Below, one piece after another: positions 35,426-48,769 of a stretch of 64,000 nucleotides of DNA (its first letter is position 1; every line of letters begins with the position of its first letter). Origin of the DNA: Sipunculus nudus (taxonomy: Eukaryota; Annelida; Sipuncula; Golfingiida; Sipunculidae); assembly GCA_026874595.1 (NCBI GenBank), contig CM049316.1, positions 37,185,695 to 37,249,694 of the forward strand, in the 5' to 3' direction. The notes under the pieces were generated by a model, which was not told where the DNA came from, made no database searches, and was given only the letters and a program-made list of their open reading frames with translations. The position numbers and the translations under genes were made by a program.

Positions 35426-38249
35426 ACATACTTAGAAGCCCCGTTTACTTGTGAGAAAACCTTAACCAGCAGTTATTACTCTTATGAGTCCGATTCTGCG
35501 CAGTGTGGATCTTAACCAGTTTAAGGCAAGCTGATGTATTGGCAGTATAACTGGCTTTCAGGGAGGTGAACAAGGTTACGGATTCGCTATCTGTATGCTA
35601 GAACCCCTGGCCATGGATTTAAACACAAGCATTCGCCCTCTTCACCTGTCTGGGCGGATTAAGAGAGGGCAAGCAACCCCTGTTTTTGGACCCACAAAAT
35701 CAGTGCCGGATTTTGTTTCTTGGGCCGTTTCCTTCTCCATATTATTATATGCTTGTATTTTTGTTAAAAGTGTAATGAAACTCCCCGCATACTTGTTGGC
35801 CAGTGCCGGGATGTTGAGCTCCCCCTCCCTCATTTCTTAGACACTGTACCCATCCCTGTGTATATTTAGGATGATTATCCTCCTTCCGCATATTATTGTT
35901 GTTTGGATCGCAAACAGAAAACTATAATAATTAACAGGCCCGAAAAAGCAGAAAAGTAGTCTGCATTTTCTAGTGCATGCAAAAGGAAATTTTAGTGTCC
36001 GGGAAGACGGTTTTCAGGTAAGTAACTAAACTTTTATCTTATACAATATATCCACCATTCAAAATCAAGCTCGTCAAAATCAAGTTAGTTTTCCAGTTTT
36101 AAGTGCTCAATTCTAATTACAAATTTTGTTTAATATGCAGAGATTATACACCATATTCAGTTAAATAGCACAAATGGTACTGACTTTAGCGAACCTGTCA
36201 TGTCGGCCTTGCTCAGTCGACAGTTATTGTCACTTTTGAGTATTTTATAATAGGGGATTAATGTAACATGAGGCGTGTTGAAGCAAGGACAAACATATAT
36301 ATAGATAAGTAATTTCTCTGGAGGGCTCATTAAGGCCAAAGTACTGAAAGCTAGCACCAGTGTGCAAAAGTCGACAGCCACCTATTAGTACAAGAAGGTG
36401 GTCCGTATTTCTGATTGGTCTAAGCGAGAAAGACACTTAATTTAGATAATTTCAACAGTTACGTTCGTCACACACATTTATGTTGTATCACATCTCTGTT
36501 ATCTTTGGACATGATTTCTACATGCACGTATAAGTTCATTTCAGGTTTCAAGGATTTAAATCTTTCTCAAAACTATCTGCAAAGGCATCACTGGCATGCA
36601 CGCATTGATGCGAAAGCCGCAATAGTTCTTTTATATTTTGTCATTGGTCTCACGAGATGCAAAAATCTATCTTTATCAGGTCTTTATTTATTAAGCACAA
36701 TAAGTGAAAGTATCTAATAATAAGTAAAGGATCATTTTCTTGGCTTATAAAAATCAGTTGTTTCCAAAGAGTAGGGAACTTTGCCCAATAGCACTTTTTA
36801 ATCTATGTAATATAGGGTGTTTTTTTTTACATTTATTTTGTGGCGCTCTGCTCGTGGCAAGAACTTCATACCCCGGTATGTTTACCTTGAAGACCTGGTC
36901 AGTGATGATGTTTACATTGCGAACCGGAATAAGACGCGGGGGCATTCAGGTTTTCGAGGATATTTGACTGGTATCTATCTTTGGACGTATAAAGATTGTA
37001 TGGTTGATGTGAGGAAAACATGAAAGATTTATTGAAATGTACGTTGCAAGGAAACTCTTCCTGAAGAAAGAAACAGAAATATGCTTACCTTGCAAGTAGC
37101 AGAAGCGGACCAACAGGGACTCCATGCAGAGGATCCCTATACCATTTTCAGCCACCGCAACCTTTTTTTTCCATCGTATCAGACACATTTTGAGACCTGA
37201 AACCCCGCCAGCACTCCACCCCACCCCTGTTCCTGAAATTGTGACCTTGAATTAGATTTTGTCATTAATCCTCCTGGGTTGAACCCTCTATTTCATAAAG
37301 CGAGAAACATGTGTTTTTTTTTTCTCTTTTACTGACCACGCACGTGGGTGAGAGCCTCGTTCAAATGTAAGGCCAGACATGCTAAAATCTCTCACCGAGA
37401 GCAAGCGTTATTCATATAAACAATAGTCCTTAATAGTATTGAGGCTGAGTGACCACGATGCACGCATTTCGGTCATTGCCGAAGGCAGTTCGGCTGTGCT
37501 TGGTCTAACCTCCGTCCAAGTCAGTAAAAACAGAAAAATCACAATTATATGTACATTAAAAATTACTTACTCTCATATCGCCTATGTCACTGTAGGGATG
37601 ATAACCTTTAAAATGATGCATGGAACAGTATTGTACACAATGCGATTTTATAGAACATTGCGAACAAACTTGAACCGAATTCCTTTCATAAGTGTCAGAT
37701 AAATGAATGTCATTTCATTCATTAAACGTGGTGGCTTGTAGGAAATTCGCAAAATTTACATTAACACAAAATGTCATAATATTTTCTGCTCGTTCAATCT
37801 CTGTTTCATACTTGTGTAACTATATTCCGAATGACATTCACCCCAGAGAGATTAACTGTATTTATCTTCGGCATGCGAGGGATCCTTCTTTTAACATAAG
37901 GGACAAAGATAATACAAATTAGAATTGAGATTCTGGAAGATTGACAAACATCAAGTCCATGCAAGAAATTCAATCACCAAAAGCAGCTGGTCCCTTGGTA
38001 TTGTATTTTTAGAAAACCTTTTTGGAATTTCCTTGGTTGTCTTAATTGTTATTTTGCTAATATCCAATTAGTTTGCATAACTAACTTTTCAGATTACAGC
38101 TTTAAAGTCATTGCACGAGTTCTGTTGTCGCCTCTGTGACGTGATTCTAGCTATAAGAGAATGCAGAGCTTTAATATAGAATACAACTACAACAATACAA
38201 TAGCACACCTATCTCATTAAGTGCTGAGTCTTTTATCCAACTCGTTTTT

Positions 38250-38520
38250 AGCTCATCTGAGCTAAAGCAATCACTTTGTGTCCGTCGTCCGTCCGTCTGT
38301 CTGTACGTTCTTCGTTAATAGGGCACAAATCGTAACCGCTATTTCCAGGAACTTCTAACTGAACACCCATGGAGGTTCATAAAAATCTCTCTATAAGAGA
38401 TTGTCATGATTCTTCCCATACATATTGATCATGGAGAGCTTCATCAATTCCTAAAGACTGGTTGCTCCACCTATTTATGTTCTAATTTTTACGCATTTTC
38501 TTTATTTTTCAAACCTTCAA
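38250..38520 (+). repeat. AGCTCATCTGAGCT / GTCCGTC repeat, copy 1
   Basis: It opens with the near-palindrome AGCTCATCTGAGCT, then CAATCACTTTGTG and GTCCGTCGTCCGTCCGTCTG, then ATCGTAACCGCTAT, GAACACCCATGGAGGTTCAT and CATATTGATCATGGAG. I associate this type of repeat with mollusc genomes, which is the main reason for the suggested host; the association is from general knowledge and was not tested here. Confidence 0.6.
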
Positions 38521-39429
38521 ATGACGCAGTCCGGAATATTACAGGGCATAAAACGTAACCAAATGGTGTGGACTATACTACATCACTGCAACCATTTAAA
38601 GTATACATATTACATATGAAACAAAAACGTGAATATGAAATATTTCCTCTTTTATATATGTATGATATGTATAACACTATATAACAAATGCATGTCTCTG
38701 GTGTAATACTATCTAAAGCCATCTATAAAAATGTTGTTCTGCGGATTAGCCTCTTAAATTTTTCGTTTATTTAATTTAATTTATTTATTTATTTATTTTT
38801 TTGCAATTAAGACCAGTTCCTCGGTAATGATGCTAATAGGTGCTTTGCGACAATTTCCCCCAAAAGAATTCCTAATATGGAAAATGCACTTAATTTTGTT
38901 TAGATCACACACACACACCATTTCATTTATACCTAGGGTATTGTATTATATCTTCTGGGCAAGCAGGCAAAATTCCCCCTACTGTGTCACGATCTCATAA
39001 AAGAAAAATCGGAAAAGATATTGCACAATCCCACCGTATTTTGTGCTATCCCACCGTCAGTAGAGAAGAACCATTTTTGTATGGCCTGGGGATTTCGTTG
39101 ATCGCAATTCGTCCAAAATCGAGATCACAACTACACCTGCTACTCAATATATTTTTACACAACGGGTCTCGCGGTTTTGCATTTCTAAGCGAATGTATGC
39201 TTTGTGGTCCCCATTACACCCATTAATCTTAAAGGCATCATTTCACATACCAGACGTGTTTAATATATACGAAAGACGTGTTTTATTATAACAATATAAT
39301 GTTATCTGTCAATAATTTGATTTAAATCTATTTGATTGTGGCATGTGAGCCAGACGGGATATCCCCCGCACATTAACTGTGTGCCAGTTCATTAACAAAG
39401 GGTCTGACACAGATTTTTAACAGGTCTTG

Positions 39430-40540
39430 AGACAGGTATCATCGTCCCACAAAAGGATGTGAAAAGATATGGGTAATTACAGGCCAGTGTCACTAAGCTG
39501 CGTAGCCAAAGTATTTGAAAAGTGTGTTTATAAGTACTTCTTTCTTTTTGTTACATTTAAATAAGAAACGTATCATTGCACAGTCGGATTATATGCCACT
39601 AGACTCTTGTACGTAACAGCTTTGCTAAATATATGACATAATTTCTAATACAATGGATGCAGAAAAAGAAACTTCATTTTTTCTCTCTGGACACCTCAAA
39701 AGCTTTCAATAGAGTCTGGCACGAGGGACTGTTGCACAAACTGGGGATAATTCTTAGATTGGCTACGGGATAATTTATCTGAGAGAAAACAAAGCGTAAT
39801 TTCATCAAATGTCTCTTCTTCATATTGCATGTTCCAGCTTGGGTACCACAGGGTTCAATACTTGAACTGCTTTTGTTTCTTGTATATATTAATGACCTAA
39901 AAGTTTGTGTAAACACTAATATAAGACTGTATGCTGACGAAGCTTCATTATTTGTGGTTAGAAGTGATAGGTATTGTATGTCAAATAGTCTGAATAATGA
40001 TATTTTATGTATAGAGCAGTGGACAAAAAAGTGGTTCGTTACATTCAATCGTAGTAAAATAGAAGTATTAACTTTTATTAATAAATCTATTAATACTCCG
40101 CCGATGTATATGTTCGTTGAACCAATGTACAAAGTCAAAACACATAAACATGTAGGATTAATTTTTAATAATTTTGGCACCTGGAAACAACATATAAATT
40201 TTATTTGCGACAAAGTAGGGAAAAGGCTAGACATTCTTAGAAGCATGATGTACAGAATTAATAGAAACCCTCTTGAAACATTTTATAAATCTTTTATTAG
40301 GCCAATTTTAGAATATGCATATGAATTTCGAGACGGCTGCAAAGAAGCGAAAATTGTTACTGATGCCATCAGAGGTACCGGACATCTGCCAATTCACGCT
40401 TAAACAGGATGGCAAACTCTCGCATAGAGGCGATACTTAAGCCCAGGCAGGGCTAACGAATGGCGTAATAAAGCCGATTTGCGCGCACCTGTAGCTCTCG
40501 CCTCGATCAGACTAAATTAATTTACTCACACATAGAACAT
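39430..40540 (+). pseudogene. LINE reverse transcriptase fragment, copy 1
   Basis: Non-LTR retrotransposons copy themselves with a reverse transcriptase. NYRPVSLSCVAKVFEK (39475, RT motif 1), then in other frames SGHLKSF/AFNRVWHEGL-like motif near 39690, then an open frame 39825-40403 with PQGSILELLLFLVYINDL and LYADEASLF (39927-39953). The catalytic box reads YADE rather than YADD, so the last aspartate is lost. HKHVGLIFNN.., FYKSFIRPILEYAY give the thumb region. The C-terminal region is shortened by an internal deletion (after about 40350), going directly to remnants of RTDL.. near 40490. Frameshifts, a stop and the catalytic change show it is dead. Similar RTs fall among jockey/CR1-like LINEs; the clade is not resolved. 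Confidence 0.85.
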
Positions 40541-42149
40541 GTTAGCCTGAGCCAGGATGTTGAGCTCCCACTGTACCCACCCCTGTGTATATTAGAATGA
40601 ATACTACATATTATTGTTGTTTGAATTGCAAACAGAAGACAAAAACAATTAACAGGCTCGGAAAAGCAGCAAAATAGTCTGCATTTTATAGTACATGGAA
40701 AAGGAAAGTTTAGTGTCCGGGAAGACTGACGGTTATCAGATTAGTAACTAAACTTTTATCTTATATAATATACCCAATAGTCAAAATCAAGCTAATCAAA
40801 ATCAAGTTCGTTTTCCAGCTTTAAGTGCTCAATTCTAATTACAAATTATGTTTAATATGCCGAGGTCATACCATATTCAGTTAAATAGCACAAATGGTAC
40901 TGACTTTAGCGAGCCTGCCATGTCGGCCTTGCTAAGCCGACATTAATTGTCACTTTTGAGTATTTTATCATAGAGGATTTACGTAACATGAGGCGTGTTG
41001 AAGCAAGGACAAACATATATAGATTGGTAATTTCTCTGGAGGGCTCATGAAGGCCAAAGTACTAAAAGCTAGCACCAGTGTGCAAAAGTCGACAACCACC
41101 TATCAGTACAAGAAGGTGGTGCGTATTTCTAATTGGTCTAAGCGAGAAGGACACTTAATTTAGATAATTTCAACAGTAACGTTCGTCACGTACATTTATG
41201 TTGTATCACATCTCTGTTATCTTTGGACATGATTTCTACATGCACGTATAAGTTTTTTTTTCACGTTTCAAGGATTTAAATCTTTCTGAAAACTATCTGC
41301 ATAGGCAACACTAGCATGCACGCATTGATGCAAAAGCCACAATAGTTCGTTTATATTTTGTCATTGGTCTCACGAGATATAAAAAAATCTATCATTATCT
41401 GGTTTAATTTATTAAACACAGTAAACGAAAGTATCTCATAATGAGTAAAGTGTCTCATCTTGGCTTATTCAAATGAATGTTATCCAAAGAGTAGGGAACA
41501 ATACTCAATAGCACTGACCTTTATTAATGTAATACAGTTTTTTTTTCCAAATTAATTTCTTCATTAATTATTTAATGCGATAATGTCAGCAGTTATTAAT
41601 TTTATCCGACATAAATATACAATCTGCATTGATCAAGGATAACTGAATGTCATTTTATTCATTAATCTTTAAACAAAATTTAAACTTACACGAAATTTCA
41701 GAATATTTTCTCCCCGTTCGATCTCTGTTTCATAGTTGTGTAAAATTCACACTAGAGAGATTAACCGTATTTATCTTTGGCATGCGAGGGATACTTGACT
41801 GACCATAAGGGACAGAGATGTGAATTAAGATTTTGGATGATTGACAAACACCAAGTCCATGCACGCAATTTGATCACCAAAAGCAGCTGGTCCCCATGTA
41901 TGGTATTTTTAGAAAACCTTTTCGGGATGCCATTGGCTGTTTTCATTGTTATTTCTCTGACTTTCAATTAGTTTGCATAACTAACTTTTTCAGCTTTCAG
42001 CTTTTAAGTCATTGCATGAGTTATGTTGTTGCCTGTGTGATGTGTTTCTAGCAAAGAGGGAATGCAGGGGTTTAATATAGGATACAACTACAGCAATACA
42101 ATAGCATACCTATCTCATTAAGCGCAGTCTTCCATCTAGCCCGTATTTA

Positions 42150-42720
42150 TCTCATCTGAGCTATAGCGATCACTTTTGGTCGTCGCCTGTCTTTCGTATA
42201 TACGTCTGTCCGATAACAGAGCATAAATCGTAACCGCTGTACCCAGAAACACTTTGTGTCCGTCGTCCGTCCGTCTGTCTGCCGGTACGTCTGTCCGTTA
42301 ACAGGGCACCAATCGTAACCGCCATACCCAGAAAATTCTGACTGAACACCCCTGGAGGTTCATACAAATCTCCCTAGAAACATGTAATTAAATCAATGTG
42401 ACCTGTTGCCTCCGAGCTATGGGGCTCGAAAATACCACCCACATAAAGAAAACAATTGATACTTCTAATTGAACACCCATGGAGGTTAATACAAATCTCC
42501 CTAGAAATCTGTAATTAAGTCACTGTGACCTATTGCCTCCGAGCTATAGGGCTCGAAAATACCCCCACATAAAGAAACATTTGATACAAAAGCTCCAGTA
42601 TTTCAATAACTAACTTATTGATTGCATGATTCTTTCCATGCATATTGATCATGGAGTGTTTCATCACTCCCTAAAGACTGGTTGCGTCACCTGTTTACGC
42701 ATTTTGTCTATTAGTGAGAC
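42150..42720 (+). repeat. AGCTCATCTGAGCT / GTCCGTC repeat, copy 2, internally duplicated
   Basis: Same family as 38250-38520 but with two internal duplications: an ATCGTAACCGC module repeated at 42226 and 42311, and a module of about 130 bp (GAACACCCATGGAGGTT.., TTGCCTCCGAGCTATGGGGC) repeated at about 42342 and 42470. Confidence 0.7.
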
Positions 42721-43504
42721 CTTCAAATGAAGCAGTCCGGAAAATAACAGGGACAAACCGTAACCATAAGGTGTGGACTATACTACTCCACTGCATCCAT
42801 CTAAAGTTTTATATTTCGCAGAAAAAAAGGCACAAATAACAGACATGGGACACGGGCATAGTATAGAGGCCTTTATAAAACAAATTGTAAATATGAAATA
42901 ATTATTCTTTTATTTATGTATGATATGTATAACACCATATAGCAATTGCCAGTCCCTAGTGTAATTCTATCTAAAGCCATACATAAAAATGTTGTTCTAC
43001 GGATTCGCCTCTGAAATTGTTCGTTTTTTTATTTATTTATTTTTTTTTGTTTTGCAACTATGAACAGGTCCTCGGTAATGTTGTTAATATGTGCTTTGCC
43101 ACAAATTCCCAAAAAGAATTCTTAAAGGTATGTTTTGATCACATACACCATTTCATTTATACCTGGGGCATTGTTTTATATTTTCTGGGCAAGCAGGCAA
43201 ACTTCCCCGTACTGTGCCTCGACCTGGTAAGAGAAATATCGGAAAAGATGTTTCCCGCTCTCACCGTATTTTGTGCTACTCCTATAACCATTTTAGTGTG
43301 GCCTAAAGATTTAGGTGAGCTCCTACTCAATATATTTTTACAATACATTTCACATACCAGGCATGTGTAAGATACACAAGAGACGTGTCTTATTATAACA
43401 ATATAATGTTATCAGTCAATATTTTGATTTAAAACCGTTTGCTTGTGGCATGTGGGCAGGACGGGATATAAACGCGCATGCTTAAAATGCACGTCATGTG
43501 TGCC

Positions 43505-44740
43505 AGTTCAAGTAATGTCTCTTCTTCGTACTTGCATGTTCCAGCAGGGGTACCCTAGGGCTAAATGCTGGGACCGCTTTTGCTTTTTTTATAGTAAACA
43601 GTAACAGACTGTATACTGACGATGTTTCATTATTTGTGGTTTGAAGTGATATGTATAGTATGTCAATAGTCTGAATAATGATATTTTATGTATAGAGCAG
43701 TGGGCAAAAAAGTGGTTCGTTAAATTCAATCCTAGTATAATAGAAGTATTAACTATCATTTTAAAATCTATTAATACTCCGTTGATAAATATGTTCGGTG
43801 AACCATTTGGAGTAAGTAAAAACATAAGCATTAAGGAGTAATTTTTAATACTTTTGGCGCCTGGAATGATCATAAATTTTTTTTTTGCGACAAAGCAGGG
43901 AAAAGGGTAGACATTCTTGATAGAAACACATGAAACATTTGAAACATTTTATTAATATTTTATTAGGCCAATTTTAGAATATGCATATGAACTTTTGGAC
44001 GGCTGCACAGATGCAGAAACAAAACAAATTGAGCAGGTTCAATTAGCTGCAGGGAGAATTGTTACATTGTGAGATTTGATGCACCAGACATCTGCCAATA
44101 AACGCTGAAACAGGATGGCAAACTCTAGCATAGAGGCGACGGCTTAAAAAGTTGTTGTTATTTTACAAAACGATCAATGATTTGGCACCTGCATACATAT
44201 GCCAGCTAATACCTAATATACTGTCGGAAACACCTCAAGTTAACGAATTCGTTATAAAGCCGATTTGCGCTCACCTGCAGCTTGCACCTCGGTCAGACTA
44301 AATTCATTTAATATGTTAACAACAAAATTGTATTCTTAAGATCAGGTGACGAGAGATAGAAGAAAAGATGGAAATCTACCTTGACCACCTGTATATTTAA
44401 GTAATTTTAGCGGAAGTCGAGCTGCATAAATATTTCACACAAGAATGAGACTGGGTTGTAGCTCGTTGAAAGCTCACATGTTTGAAAACTTTTGTATTGA
44501 TAGTCCATTTTGTTCTTTCTGGGCAGCAAAAGGAGTCCCCCGAACACTATTTTCTAATTTGTTCATTGTATGCCACATACAGGGAGGATTTATTATCAAA
44601 TATTCCTGTTGCTTATCAAAACATAAATGTTCTTTTAATGGGGAGTGACGATTCAACATATGAGGAAAACTGTAAGATGTTCCACAACATGGCCGTACGG
44701 CTCAACTTCACAGATCAGGAATTTTCAACCTTTTAACCAG
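43505..44740 (+). pseudogene. LINE reverse transcriptase fragment, copy 2, with C-terminus
   Basis: Colinear with copy 1 from the CATGTTCCAGCAGGGGTACC segment onward, but with more stops. The catalytic box is LYTDDVSLF (43609-43635), retaining DD. Unlike copy 1, it keeps the 3' part: AETGWQTLA, then LKKLLLFYKTINDLAPAYIC and a KPICAHLQLAPRSD-type segment (44100-44300). It also keeps the terminal CxxC..H-like module: RLGCSSLKAHMFENFCIDSP (44445), with a frameshift into ESPEHYFLICSLYATYREDL (44535-44600), ending at 44736. This order is typical of the end of LINE ORF2 in many marine invertebrates. Confidence 0.8.
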
Positions 44741-46905
44741 TGTTACTTCTGTTAATGGTCTTCCATGTTTCTTCTCCATGCTGAATGTCATCCAGAATAT
44801 AGGACGTACCTGCAGGTGATTGAACGGTGGCAAATAAGAAATAATTGACCTGCATGTACACGTTCTGCAACAAGTTGTGTTTTGCAGTGCCTTGGAGCCG
44901 CAGGTTTTAAGCCCACAAAACCTAAACAACGGAGTCGTTCTCTGAATCCGATTCTGGGCAGTGTGGGTCATAATTAGTTTTGGAGCATGCTGATGTAATG
45001 GCAGTAGAACTGGCCTTCAGGGGAAGAACAAGGTTACGGATATGCTATCTGTATGCAACATCCCCTCACCATGGATTTAAACACAAACGTGCGCCCTTTT
45101 CACCCAGGATTGAACGGTTGTTGGTCACGGACGGCATGTATCTGGAGCGGAATAAGAGGGGGCGCGCAAGCCTTATTTTAGGAACAAAAAAATAAGAGAA
45201 ACAGAAAATAATGCGCTTAATACAGAAAATCAGTGCCGGATTTTGTGTCTGGGGCCGTTTCTTCTCCATATTATATGCTAGTATTTTGTATAAATTCTAC
45301 TAACACTCCCCGCACTTTTGTTGGCCTGAACCAGGATGTTAAGCTCCTATTCTCCCATTTTTAGATCCTGTAACTACCCCTGTGTATATCTAGAATTAAT
45401 AGCCTCCTTCCACATTTTTATTTTGTTTGGATCGCAAACAGAAAACTTATATAATTAACAGGCCCGGAAAAGCTGAAAATTTGTCTGCATTCTCTTGTAT
45501 ATGGAAAGGGAATTACTTATCAATTAACTAATGGGTATCAGATTAGGAACTAAACTTATCTTTTACAATATATCCGCCAGTCAAAATCAAACTTGTCAAA
45601 ATCAAGTTTGTTTTCAAGATTTGAGAGTTCAAATTCGAATTTGAAAGTATTTTTTCTATGCCGAGGTCATAAACTATATTCAGTTTATTAGTTCAAATGA
45701 TGGTACGTGCATGCTGACTTTAGCGAACCTGGCATGTCGGCCTTGCTCAGTCGACAGCTGAGTATCTCATTAAATGGAATTAACGTATTACACGGCGTGT
45801 ACTTTCTCTGGTAGGTTCGTTAAGGTGTTTAAATCCATCACGAGTGTGCAAAAGTCGACAGTACCCTATTTGTACTAGAAGGTGTGTGTTTCTGTTTGGT
45901 CTAAGCGAGAAGAACAATTAATTTAGATATTTCCAACATTAACGTTAAGTCACGCACATTTATTTTTTCCACATCCATGTCATCTCTGGACATGTTTTCT
46001 ACAGGCACCTGTTGGTGTTTTAGGTTTCAGGAATCAAAACTTTTATTTGCAGAAAACACACCGGCACGTCCTGATATAAAAATCGCAATAGTTGATTTAT
46101 ATGTTGTCACAAAGGTCGCATAAGATAGAAAGATGTGTCAGTATAAGGTTTTGTCTAATTAAGATATTTTTTTATTTATTGTGTACAGTTAATGAAAATA
46201 AAAGTAATGTGTCATTTTCTTAACTTGATAAAATGGACGTTCTTAAAAAGATATAAGGAACAACGCTCTATCGCACTAACCGTTATTAATGTACTATCTT
46301 TTTTTTAAATAAATTTCTCGTTTCGTCGTAAAGAATAGTTTATAATTTTCTCTCAAATAAATATTCGAACAATTTATAAAGGTTAAAGGAAGAAATGAAA
46401 TGTTAGGCAAAATGTCATTTTCCATCATTTCACTTCATGACTGGTCAGAAATTCGCAAAATTAGAGTTCAAGCATAATGTATGAGTATTTTCTACCCATC
46501 GATCTCTGAAACCTTTCTGTGGCTGCTTGTTAAATATGAAATCCATACATGCAATCAGTTCACCAAATAGCAGCTGGTCCTCTGGTCCTGTAATTTTTGA
46601 ATGTCCTTGTCTGTCTACATTGTTCTTCCTTTTACATCCAATTAGTTTGCATTATTAACAATGTTGAATCTCAGCTTTGTACACTTTCTAGCAAAAATAT
46701 CATACAGGGCATTTAATATCACATGCAGCTACGGCAATACAATAGCACAATCATCTATCTCACTGAGCCTAGAGTCTCGAGTCTCCCATATATCTCATTT
46801 TTGTACCCCAAATGACGTCACAAGAAAGTTCCAGAGCAATCCATGCAGTTCGGATAATCCTGCGAACAGCCATCTGAAAGGCCACCCATTAGCCGCCTGT
46901 CCTTT

Positions 46906-46947
<42 letters not shown>

Positions 46948-47830
46948 CCCAAGAGGTATACACAAAAATGTTAATGATACACGAATTAGACTTTCCTTAC
47001 ACAGAAAAATGAATCTCTGTAAACAGAAATATGAATCTCTGTACCTTTGTAACAATAAGAATTCCTGTCACGTCTGGTTCCTACTTAATTACATCTGTGC
47101 CTGCACGATGTTCGGAGAATATGTTTCAAACTAATAATGGAGATGATACTGGGCACACGTACAGGTTGTCTCTACAAATGACAGTAATATAGAAAGTGCA
47201 AATTAGTTTAACTTCGGTGGTATTGTAGAGCGATGCATTTATTTATATCAATTATGGAATTGATTCTAGTTGACTTGCAAAATGTAATGTCCCGAAATGG
47301 CAGAAGACTAGTGTTATTTCAGAAGACCTTTGCTAGTTTTGTTAAATTATTCATCATCCATTTCTATATGTCTAGTCCAGTTAGGGTATTAGCAGGAACC
47401 TCGAAGTTATGATAATGGATCCAGTGTCATACCGATTTAGTACCAACGAAGATATTTATATAATACAAATTCAAAGACTCTCTCCTTCAGGAAAATGTAC
47501 TTCCGCTCATGAATAGTCGGTTATTATTGAGCTTACTTATACTAATTTTTGGCTGATTTAATTGTATTATGCGCTGATATCATTTAATTTAATCAAATTA
47601 TTATAATCACTGCAGGGATAGTTTTAATTATATTATAAATTAACACGTCACTCTCGTTAAACTCGACGGTACATATATACAACATTATAAAACATATATA
47701 GTGTAACACATGCGCCTGTTATAGATAAAATAATTCGGACTTGAAATGGATGGTTCTGAACTCAGGTTTGTACTCGGGCTTATAGGTAAGGCTCCAGTCC
47801 AATAGAAATAAAAATCTTCCTAAAAAGAAT

Positions 47831-47876
<46 letters not shown>

Positions 47877-48020
47877 ATGCGAAATAAAAAATATAATATA
47901 TGCTAGGTGCATATCTGTGGAGATAGAAAAATCACTTGTTGCAAAAAGCCATAAGCAAAGCTCTGGCTTGTCTGATTTGCCGCCAGATGCCCTTGTTGAA
48001 TTTGTTTTGATTATTTTAGC
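47831..48020 (+). repeat. Microsatellite-linked repeat (family F, copy 1)
   Basis: (TA)n then (TG)n (47831-47876), then a conserved body TCACTTGTTGCAAAAAGCCA, GCAAAGCTCTGGCTTGTCTG, TTGCCGCCAGATGCCCTTGT, TGAAT. The other copy is at 52870-52994 on the opposite strand, also beside a TA run. The translated frame shares SLVAK and SGLSDLPP with that copy, but the flanking frames diverge. Confidence 0.7.
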
Positions 48021-48769
48021 GCCCCCCCCCACATATTATAAACACGTACAAAACAAACAGCCTATGTGCGGTGATATCCACGTTTCTTTGGCCTATTTTT
48101 ATAAAAGCTTCAAGGGATTTCCTTTTGTTTGTAAAGGTCAGGTCCTATCAAGGTATTTTAATCGGGCCCCTTTAATGGTATGGAAATGTACCTATTTTTT
48201 TCTTTCATCATATACACCATTTCAAACCTTGACCAGATATTTTTTCTATTTTCCGGGTAGACTGGCCACTTCTGCTTCGTTTGTCTCGACGGGGTAAAAA
48301 AATGGGGGGGGGGGGGGGCGGGGTGATCTTCCCCCAGACCGTATTTTGTGTTTCTGAGTCAGCAGAACACTAACCATTTTTGTTGTGGCCTAACAAGGAT
48401 GTATTTGATCAGAATTCCTCTAGGTCCCAACTAGTGACCACAACTACCACTGCTGTGCTCTTACTCAATATATTTTTTACCCAAAGCATCTCGCGCTTTT
48501 GAGCAATTTCATGGTATGTGGTCCCACATTACAACCGTTAATTAAAAGGCATCCATTCAGACACCAGGAGTGTTGAAGAGGCATTCTCTAGTTCCATATA
48601 ATCAGCTGTACAGATCACGTGCGTGTTTTTTTTCATCTTATTTAGTTAATATTCTCTAGTAACCTTGTATGTAAAATATGAGTCATGACAATTCAACCTG
48701 AACGCTGTTTTTATAACCTGGTGTGGCGACAGGATTGACTTTATTGTACAAATAGTTATACTTACTAAT

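Larger units (their letters stand above)
35795..40542 (+). repeat. Tandem unit 1
   Basis: Contains, in order, the shared leader, an 860-bp segment not found in the other units (36830-37690), the AGCTCATCTGAGCT/GTCCGTC repeat (38250-38520), a (TTTA)n run (38768-38800), and the LINE fragment (39430-40540). The unique segment holds a minus-strand frame that ends at CTTGCAAG/GTAAGC (37100), a strong donor-like site without a convincing acceptor. Confidence 0.75.
40543..45324 (+). repeat. Tandem unit 2
   Basis: Carries the leader, an expanded AGCTCATCTGAGCT/GTCCGTC repeat (42150-42720), the second LINE copy (43505-44740) and a tail (44780-45324) whose parts recur in unit 3 (49590-49740) and before unit 1 (35430-35794). 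It lacks the 860-bp segment of unit 1. Confidence 0.75.

Noticed and set aside
38280-38310. Possible CRISPR or other regular repeat array at the GTCCGTC run
   Set aside because: It is a simple short-period run without spacers, in eukaryotic DNA.
39674-40246. 190-codon minus-strand open frame
   Set aside because: It is the antisense shadow of the LINE reverse transcriptase frame on the plus strand.
46661-47134. 157-codon plus-strand open frame
   Set aside because: It crosses a (TC)n microsatellite that encodes an S/L repeat, lies within the tandem array and is not kept open in units 1 or 2.
47857-48297. 146-codon plus-strand open frame starting in a VCVCVC run
   Set aside because: The start comes from the (TG)n tract. 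Only the short SGLSDLPP part is shared with another repeat copy. Treated as repeat family F.
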